In this document: positions 57,944 through 64,000 of the stretch, one piece after another | Position numbering within the stretch: position 1 is the first letter of the stretch | Layout of the letters: each line of letters opens with the position of its first letter | Assembly (NCBI GenBank): GCA_012837705.1 | Contig: DUQQ01000008.1 | Location: 1 to 64,000 of the forward strand | Source: Hydrogenispora sp. | GTDB taxonomy: Bacteria; Bacillota; UBA4882; UBA10575 | Direction of reading: 5' to 3' | DNA: 64,000 nucleotides | The notes under the pieces: model-generated | What the model was told of the DNA's origin: nothing | Databases searched by the model: none | What the model saw: the letters and a program-made list of their open reading frames with translations, nothing else | Program-made: the position numbers and the translations under genes

Positions 57944-58101
57944 TCAGCTGGACAGTGATGGAAGCGGTCCGCGAAACCTTCCAAAACGGCAATTCTTTTG
58001 TAAAGCAGGATTTAAAAAAGAATTGTCGTATTTTTTTTGTAGGCTCTTTTATCCGGAATCCAGAAGTGACCATAGTGAAATTGCCATAAGGAGAGGGCTG
58101 G

Positions 58102-58503
58102 ATGAAACTGATCGCGATCCAAAAACTGCTGAACGCAACCATTCTGACCGGAAAAGAACTGTTGGACCACCTCGAAGTCAAAATGATCTGCGGTTCGGAC
58201 CTGATCAGTGATGTTTTATCATTTACGAAAGAACGATCCCTTCTCCTGACCGGCTTGACCAACCCCCAGATCATTCGGGCTGCTGAAATGATCGATCTTT
58301 GTGGAATTGTTTTTGTACGTGGTAAAAGACCAGGCGACGATGTCATACGCATGGCTCGTGAACGTAAGATTCCGCTCCTCGTTACCGAACTACCGCTTTT
58401 CGAATCTTGTGGTGTACTATATAACGCCGGCTTACCAGGTTGTAGTGGGCTAAGTTTGGCTACCGGGGGTGACAAAAGTGTCGCAGCCCCGCGTCCTTCT
58501 TGA
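58102..58503 (+). CDS. DRTGG-domain protein
   Basis: Similar to the second DRTGG-like ORF at 60308: [M]KLIAIQKLLNATILTGKELLDHLEVKMICGSDLISDVLSF versus MTLEELVKVIDATVVTGHEKLTAKIRGVYVSDLLSDVIG. Confidence 0.8.
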   Translation: MKLIAIQKLLNATILTGKELLDHLEVKMICGSDLISDVLSFTKERSLLLTGLTNPQIIRAAEMIDLCGIVFVRGKRPGDDVIRMARERKIPLLVTELPLFESCGVLYNAGLPGCSGLSLATGGDKSVAAPRPS

Positions 58504-58915
58504 GATCCCGGTGGAGGGCAATAATTTTACGACCGCTGGTGAAGCGGCCAGCAGGGTGAAGAGAACCCTGCAAAAACTCGGTATCGATTCCGCACTGATC
58601 AGAAGAGTTTCCATAGCCACCTACGAAGCAGAGATGAATATTGTGATCCATGCCGAATACGGTAAGATTGTTCTCCAAGTCGATGCCGGAGGAGTGACCG
58701 TGCTGGCCGAAGATCGGGGGAAAGGGATTCCCGATCTTAATCAAGCGATGACGGCCGGTTTTTCCACGGCTTCGGATCGGGCCCGCGCCATGGGTTTTGG
58801 GGCGGGCATGGGGCTACCGAATATAAAGAAATGCACCGACCAGCTGGAGATTGATACCCAAGTTAATGTCGGTACGAAGGTGGTCATGAAGTTCACTTAT
58901 CCGACCACTAGCTAA
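58469..58915 (+). CDS. stand-alone HATPase (RsbW/anti-sigma-type Ser/Thr kinase-like)
   Basis: IATYEAEMNIVIHAEYGKI N-box-like, VLAEDRGKGIPDL, GFGAGMGLPNIKKCTD; overlaps preceding gene by 35 nt. Confidence 0.85.
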   Translation: MTKVSQPRVLLEIPVEGNNFTTAGEAASRVKRTLQKLGIDSALIRRVSIATYEAEMNIVIHAEYGKIVLQVDAGGVTVLAEDRGKGIPDLNQAMTAGFSTASDRARAMGFGAGMGLPNIKKCTDQLEIDTQVNVGTKVVMKFTYPTTS

Positions 58916-58928
58916 TACCTTTAGGTCA

Positions 58929-60311
58929 ATGGGTCTTTGCACAGGAGGTGGTTTGGTGGAACTTCGCTCCCATTCCGTCGTCATGGATGCAGATAAGTGT
59001 ATCGGCTGTACCAACTGTATCAAACAATGTCCGACGGAAGCAATCCGCGTCCGTAGTGGTAAAGCTTTCATCCTCACAGAACGGTGTATTGATTGTGGGG
59101 AATGTATCCGGATCTGTAAAAATCATGCCAAAAAAGCCGTCTCTGCGGACCTTGAGACCTTGAAGCAGTATGAGTACCGGGTCGCTTTACCGGCCCCGAG
59201 TTTGTATGCCCAGTTTAAAGGGGAAAAGCCCGAAAAGATTATCGCCGCCCTCTCCCAAATCGGGTTCGATGAAGTTTACGAAGTGGCTTTTGCTGCCGAG
59301 CTGACTACCTGTGCGATCCATGATTACATTATGAACCAACGTCAAACCGACTCCGCGGGGCCGTACCCCCTGATTTCTTCCTCATGCCCCGCCGTTACCC
59401 GCTTGTTGCAAATCCGTTTTCCTAGTTTAATCCCGCATTTAATTCCGGTGGACCCACCCTATATTACTGCCGCCAAATGTTTTCTGCAGGAAAGACTACC
59501 GAGGTTAAACATCCCCCGGGAGAAAGTGGGTGTTTTTTTTATCACACCTTGTCCAGCGAAGATTACCGACCTCAACAATTATGGTCAGCATCTCGTCGAT
59601 GGCGCGCTCCCGATCAACCTCCTTTTTGGGGGGATCAACCATCTTCTGGTGGAGAAAGAACTTACCGCCGTTCCCCACCGGAGCTCCGGGATCGGAATCG
59701 GCTGGGCACGGGCTGGTGGGGAGAATTCTGGCGTTGGTGTCGGAAGCGCGCTGGCCGTTGATGGGATCCAGAATGTGGCCATCCTTTTAGAAGAGCTTGA
59801 ACTAGGCAAACTCCACGATATCGAGTATATCGAGGCCTTAGCTTGCCCGCAGGGTTGTGTCGGGGGCGCATTGACGGTGGAAAACCCCTTTGTTGCGCGG
59901 GCCATGATCCAAAAACTAGCCGGTCAATACGGTGATAAAACACTACCAAACGAGGTTCAAACGCTGTATGCGGAGTTAATAAAGGAAAGTGCGCGTTTCT
60001 TCACCCATGATAAGGTGGTTCACGATAAATCCGTATTGAGATTAGACCGGGATTTATCAAAAGCGATCACCAAACTGAACCGACTAGAAGCAATCTTGGC
60101 CAAACTACCGGAGATGGACTGTGGAGCCTGTGGTTCACCCACCTGCCGTTCGCTCGCGGAAGATATTGTTCAGGGTATTGCCCAACTAACCGATTGTATT
60201 TTTATCCTCCGTGAACAATTGGTAGAATTGGCTCAGCGGCTATTGGCTTTAGCCCAGATCCGACCGCCAGCGATGGGTTGGAACAACGAAAAGGGGGAGG
60301 GAGGAGAATGA
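58929..60311 (+). CDS. HydS-like (putative sensory, group C/D) [FeFe]-hydrogenase-domain protein
   Basis: Two 4Fe-4S (CIGCTNCIKQCP; CIDCGECIRIC), H-cluster Cys ligands SSSCPAV, TPCPAK, ALACPQGCVGG, C-terminal CGACGSPTCRSLAEDI cluster; actual start may be the GTG at 58956. Confidence 0.85.
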   Translation: MGLCTGGGLVELRSHSVVMDADKCIGCTNCIKQCPTEAIRVRSGKAFILTERCIDCGECIRICKNHAKKAVSADLETLKQYEYRVALPAPSLYAQFKGEKPEKIIAALSQIGFDEVYEVAFAAELTTCAIHDYIMNQRQTDSAGPYPLISSSCPAVTRLLQIRFPSLIPHLIPVDPPYITAAKCFLQERLPRLNIPREKVGVFFITPCPAKITDLNNYGQHLVDGALPINLLFGGINHLLVEKELTAVPHRSSGIGIGWARAGGENSGVGVGSALAVDGIQNVAILLEELELGKLHDIEYIEALACPQGCVGGALTVENPFVARAMIQKLAGQYGDKTLPNEVQTLYAELIKESARFFTHDKVVHDKSVLRLDRDLSKAITKLNRLEAILAKLPEMDCGACGSPTCRSLAEDIVQGIAQLTDCIFILREQLVELAQRLLALAQIRPPAMGWNNEKGEGGE

Positions 60312-60640
60312 CCCTTGAAGAACTAGTCAAGGTGATCGATGCCACTGTCGTCACCGGTCATGAAAAATTGACGGCCAAGATTCGCGGTGTATATGTTTCC
60401 GATCTCTTAAGTGATGTCATCGGCCATGCGCAGGAGGGTCAGGTCTGGCTGACCATTCAAACCCATACCAATGTCGTCGCGGTTGCATTACTATTGAATT
60501 TAGCGGCCATTATTTTTACAGCGGGAGCTACTCCCGACGGAGAAACGGTCACTAAAGCCCAAAACGAAGGGATCGTTTTGCTTACGACCGCGCTGAGTAC
60601 GTATGAAACAGCTGGACGGCTGTACAGGAACCAGCAATGA
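60308..60640 (+). CDS. DRTGG-domain protein
   Basis: MTLEELVKVIDATVVTGHEKLTAKIRGVYVSDLLSDVIGHAQEGQVWLTIQTHTNVVAVALLLNLAAIIFTAG; GGGGGAGGGAGGAGA RBS. Confidence 0.82.
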   Translation: MTLEELVKVIDATVVTGHEKLTAKIRGVYVSDLLSDVIGHAQEGQVWLTIQTHTNVVAVALLLNLAAIIFTAGATPDGETVTKAQNEGIVLLTTALSTYETAGRLYRNQQ

Positions 60641-61377
60641 AAGCCGTACTGAAAACCTACACCGCCGACCTCCATGTTCATACCACGCTTTCACCATGTG
60701 CCGAACGGCAGATGGTCCCGGAACAGGTTTTTGCCCGAGCGATCAAGGCGGGGATTGACGTTTTAGCCATAACGGACCATAATTCCACTTGGAACCTTCC
60801 GGCTTTTCTGCGCCATTGCCCGCCAGGGCTTTGGGTGATCCCGGGAATGGAAGTCCAGACCAAAGAAGAGATTCACCTGGTTTGTTTGTTTCCGGAGTTG
60901 GATGCGGCGATGGAGTGGGGGAGAAAGGTCCGCACTTTGCTACCGTCGGTAAAAAATAAAAAAACCTATTTCGGATCACAAACCATCCTGGATGGGAACG
61001 GAAAGCCCCGCGGTGAAGAGGAACTCCTCCTTTTAAACTCGATTCCCCTGTCGTTGGGTGAAACCGTTTTTCAGGTGCGGCGCCTCGGTGGGGTGATTTA
61101 CCCCGCCCATATTGACCGCTCGGCTTTCAGCATTATTTCGCAAATTGGCTTTCTCCCACCGAGCCCGACATTTACCGCGTTGGAAATTTCGCCCCGTGTC
61201 CCTTTGGCTAAATTGCGCCAACAATATCCCGAACATACCTTGATTCGCGCCTCGGATGCCCACGCTTTGGAACAAATCGGGGGCAAACCTTCGCGGTTAA
61301 TCATGGCGGAATTGCATTGGGAAGAATTTCTTCTTGCCCTTAACCAGCAGGAGCAAAGGAAGGTGATCGCCAATTAA
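60637..61377 (+). CDS. PHP-domain metallohydrolase
   Basis: DLHVHTTLSPCAERQMVPEQVFARAIKAGIDVLAITDHNS; VIPGMEVQTKEEIHLVCLF; RASDAHALEQIG. Confidence 0.92.
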   Translation: MKAVLKTYTADLHVHTTLSPCAERQMVPEQVFARAIKAGIDVLAITDHNSTWNLPAFLRHCPPGLWVIPGMEVQTKEEIHLVCLFPELDAAMEWGRKVRTLLPSVKNKKTYFGSQTILDGNGKPRGEEELLLLNSIPLSLGETVFQVRRLGGVIYPAHIDRSAFSIISQIGFLPPSPTFTALEISPRVPLAKLRQQYPEHTLIRASDAHALEQIGGKPSRLIMAELHWEEFLLALNQQEQRKVIAN

Positions 61378-61391
61378 CATTAATGTAACAA

Positions 61392-61440
61392 TGTAAATCC
61401 TAGGTTACACGTTGAATTATTATTAAAATAATGGTAATCT
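61392..61440 (+). promoter_or_regulatory. candidate promoter with upstream operator-like inverted repeat
   Basis: TGTAA-ATCCTAGG-TTACA (61392-61409) then TTGAAT-N17-TAATCT (61412-61440), upstream of the NuoE-like gene. Confidence 0.5.
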
Positions 61441-61478
61441 GAAGCGAGGAGTTAGATCTACTGAGGAGGCAATCAAAG

Positions 61479-61976
61479 ATGACAGAAACATGTTGTCGGA
61501 GTTTTTCGGAAGAACAATATCGGGACTTGGATAAGGTTATTGCCCAGTACCAAGGCAAGCCCGGCGGGTTAATTCCCGTTCTTCACCAAGCCCAGCTTAT
61601 CTTTGGTTATCTTCCGAAAGAAATACAGATAAGGGTGGCGGAAGGTTTAAACGTCCCCTTAAGCGAAGTATATGGTGTGGTAACTTTTTACTCCTTCTTT
61701 TCGCAACAACCCCGGGGCAAACACACGATTGGTGTCTGCTTGGGAACGGCTTGCTATGTGAAAGGGGCCGCTGACATTGTGGAAGCTCTTGAGGAAGAGC
61801 TGGAGATAAAAGTAGGCGAGACCACAGCAAACGGTGATTTCACCCTGATGGTAACCCGTTGTGTGGGTGCCTGTGGACTAGCCCCGGTGTTGACGGTCGG
61901 GGAAGATGTTTATGGCCGTTTAACTGCCGATAAGATCCCGGAGGTCCTTAAGCATTACCAAAAAACCGAAGCATAA
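61479..61976 (+). CDS. NADH-dependent hydrogenase/NuoE-like [2Fe-2S] subunit (HydC/HndA type)
   Basis: GGLIPVLHQAQLIFGYLPKEIQIRVAEGLNVPLSEVYGVVTFYSFF; CLGTACYVKGA; TRCVGACGLAPV. Confidence 0.94.
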   Translation: MTETCCRSFSEEQYRDLDKVIAQYQGKPGGLIPVLHQAQLIFGYLPKEIQIRVAEGLNVPLSEVYGVVTFYSFFSQQPRGKHTIGVCLGTACYVKGAADIVEALEEELEIKVGETTANGDFTLMVTRCVGACGLAPVLTVGEDVYGRLTADKIPEVLKHYQKTEA

Positions 61977-62028
61977 AGTTTTTTATTTCTCCTCCTTGTG
62001 ATTTTTGGATCAAAGTCGGTGATCGCCG

Positions 62029-62574
62029 ATGAAGGATTTATCTCTTTACCTTTTAGATCTGGCTCAAAATTCATTGCAGGCGGGCGCAACTTTAATCCGA
62101 TTCCACCTAAATGAACTGGTCGCAGAGGGTCGTTTGGTCATTGTGATCGAAGACAACGGTAGAGGAATGAGTTCCGTCGAGATTCAGCAAGTAGTCGACC
62201 CTTTTTACACTACGCGGACCACCAGAAAAGTGGGGTTGGGCCTTTCCCTTTTCGCGGCTGCGGCTAAGCGTTGCAATGGTAAACTTTCCATCTCTTCCCA
62301 ACCGGGGAAAGGAACCAAATTAACCGCCAGCTTCCTTCTGCACCATTGGGATCGCCCCCCTTTGGGCGATATAGCCGGAACATTGATCGTTTTAATCGCG
62401 GGTAACCCCTACGTTGATTTTATATTCTGTTTCCAAAGGGAAGAAGCCAAGTATATCTTGGATACCACGAAGATTAAAGCACAACTGGAAGATGTTCCGA
62501 TTTGGACCCCAACGGTTTTGGCTTTTTTAGAAGTGGACATCAGAAAAGGATTATCCGAATTTGAAATCTTTTAA
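62029..62574 (+). CDS. stand-alone HATPase_c protein
   Basis: LAQNSLQAGATLIRF N-box, IEDNGRGMS, KVGLGLSLFAAAAKRCNG; no H-box. Confidence 0.88.
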   Translation: MKDLSLYLLDLAQNSLQAGATLIRFHLNELVAEGRLVIVIEDNGRGMSSVEIQQVVDPFYTTRTTRKVGLGLSLFAAAAKRCNGKLSISSQPGKGTKLTASFLLHHWDRPPLGDIAGTLIVLIAGNPYVDFIFCFQREEAKYILDTTKIKAQLEDVPIWTPTVLAFLEVDIRKGLSEFEIF

Positions 62575-62611
62575 AACTAACAAGCTATATTAAGGAAGAA
62601 GGGAAGGAACA

Positions 62612-64000
62612 ATGAAGCTATATCGTGCTCATGTTTTAGTCTGTGGCGGCGCGGGTTGTCTTTCAACGGGCTGTAAAGCAGTTCTGGACAGGTTTACTGA
62701 CGAAATAAAGGCCCACAACCTGGAAGAAGAAGTGCATGTAGTGGAAACCGGATGTATCGGCACCTGTGATTTGGGACCGGTGATCGTGATCTATCCGGAA
62801 GGAATCTTTTATAAGGAAGTAACCCCGGATGATGTTAAGGAAATCGTGGAAGAACACCTGTTAAAGGGGAGGTTAGTTACCCGTCTCCTCTATGAACGGC
62901 CGGTTTCCGGCGGACAGATCCCCTTTTATAACGAGATTGATTTCTTCCGGAAGCAAAAACGGATTGCTTTACGCAACGTTGGGATGATCAATCCGGAAGT
63001 GATTGAAGAATATATTGCGCGTGACGGTTACATCGCTTTAGGCAAGGTCCTGACCCAATACACCCCCGAACAGGTCATCCAAGTGATTAAAGACTCTGGT
63101 TTACGGGGAAGGGGTGGGGCAGGGTTCCCCACCGGATTGAAATGGGAGTTTACGATGAAAGCTCCTGGGGAAGAAAAGTACGTGGTTTGCAACGCAGACG
63201 AAGGGGATCCGGGTGCGTTTATGGACCGTAGTGTTTTGGAAGGCGACCCTCATTCGGTTATCGAAGCGATGGCGATCGCCGGTTATGCGGTCGGCGCGAG
63301 CCAAGGTTATGTCTATGTTCGGGCAGAATACCCCTTGGCCGTGCAAAGGTTGGAAAACGCCATTGAAAAAGCGCGGGCCTTTGGGATGCTTGGGAAGAAT
63401 ATCTTAGGCACCGCCTTCAGTTTTGACTTGGAAATTCGCGTCGGGGCGGGCGCTTTTGTCTGCGGTGAAGAGACGGCCCTCTTAGCATCGCTCGAAGGAA
63501 AACGGGGAGAACCCCGGCCGAAACCACCTTTTCCGGCTTCACAAGGCTTGTGGGGTAAACCTACTTTAATCAACAATGTTGAGACCTTCGCCAATATTCC
63601 TGCGATCATCAACCAGGGTGCCGACTGGTTTCGACAGATCGGGACCAAAAACAGCCCGGGAACAAAGGTCTTTGCTTTAGCCGGAAAGGTTAACAATACG
63701 GGTCTGGTTGAAGTGCCAATGGGTGTGACACTACGGGAGATCATCTTCGAATTGGGCGGCGGGATTCCCAACCATAAACGCTTCAAAGCGGCGCAAACCG
63801 GTGGCCCTTCCGGCGGTTGCCTCACCGAAAAGGATCTGGATCAACCGATCGATTATGAATCATTGGTGGCGGCGGGTTCAATGATGGGTTCCGGTGGCCT
63901 GATTGTGATGGATGAAGACAACTGTATGGTGGATGTGGCCCGCTTCTTCTTGGAATTTACCCAGGATGAATCCTGTGGCAAATGTACGCCTTGTCGCATC
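62612..64000 (+). CDS. NuoF-like flavoprotein subunit of NAD-linked hydrogenase (HydB type), truncated at window end
   Basis: N-terminal TRX-like [2Fe-2S] (CGGAGCLSTGC...ETGCIGTCDLGP), SGLRGRGGAGFPTGLKWEF, CNADEGDPGAFMDRSVLEGDPH, GAGAFVCGEETALLASLEGKRGEPRPKPPFP, ESCGKCTPCRI; absent from ORF track because it has no stop in the window. Confidence 0.95.
   Translation, partial: MKLYRAHVLVCGGAGCLSTGCKAVLDRFTDEIKAHNLEEEVHVVETGCIGTCDLGPVIVIYPEGIFYKEVTPDDVKEIVEEHLLKGRLVTRLLYERPVSGGQIPFYNEIDFFRKQKRIALRNVGMINPEVIEEYIARDGYIALGKVLTQYTPEQVIQVIKDSGLRGRGGAGFPTGLKWEFTMKAPGEEKYVVCNADEGDPGAFMDRSVLEGDPHSVIEAMAIAGYAVGASQGYVYVRAEYPLAVQRLENAIEKARAFGMLGKNILGTAFSFDLEIRVGAGAFVCGEETALLASLEGKRGEPRPKPPFPASQGLWGKPTLINNVETFANIPAIINQGADWFRQIGTKNSPGTKVFALAGKVNNTGLVEVPMGVTLREIIFELGGGIPNHKRFKAAQTGGPSGGCLTEKDLDQPIDYESLVAAGSMMGSGGLIVMDEDNCMVDVARFFLEFTQDESCGKCTPCRI

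Noticed and set aside
1-64000. CRISPR arrays, IS elements, prophage or integrase genes
   Set aside because: No regularly spaced repeats, transposase or integrase motifs were seen; the 253..585 holin-like protein alone is not evidence of a prophage.

Overview
This 64 kb window reads as a chromosomal segment of an endospore-forming, H2-metabolising Bacillota (Clostridia-like), coded almost entirely on the + strand. The taxonomy is inferred from spoIVA, spoIIAA-spoIIAB-sigF, spoVD and the [FeFe]-hydrogenase genes. Most of it is conserved core: dut (partial), DUF512 radical-SAM, der, plsY, gpsA, spoIVA, HU, lepB, hemZ, a PPIase, hisS-aspS, 6S RNA, 5-FTHF cyclo-ligase, addB-addA, folE2, a DacF-like carboxypeptidase, the spoIIA operon, folP-folK, threonine aldolase, hydA, tRNA-Val, a Phe T-box with pheS-pheT, zapA, a CvpA-like gene, U32 peptidase, rpsO-pnp, and a shortened dcw cluster (mraZ to ftsW, then murA). 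It ends in a hydrogenase regulatory/structural cluster (DRTGG, HATPase, HydS-like, DRTGG, PHP, NuoE-like, HATPase, NuoF-like). The main accessory locus is at 37.2-39.5 kb. It is a compact AgrB/AgrD-type cyclic-peptide cassette with an unannotated 38-aa AgrD-like precursor and a membrane receptor that looks like AgrC but has lost its phospho-acceptor His and its ATP-binding motifs. No response regulator is adjacent, and terminator-like hairpins bound the cassette on both sides. Also notable: a HydS-like hydrogenase lacking the proton-transfer Cys, a CvpA-zinc-ribbon fusion, a dcw cluster lacking murD/murG/murC/murB/ftsQAZ, aspS-6S-fau gene order, and several short genes missing from the ORF track. 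All calls come from reading the sequence; no database search was run.
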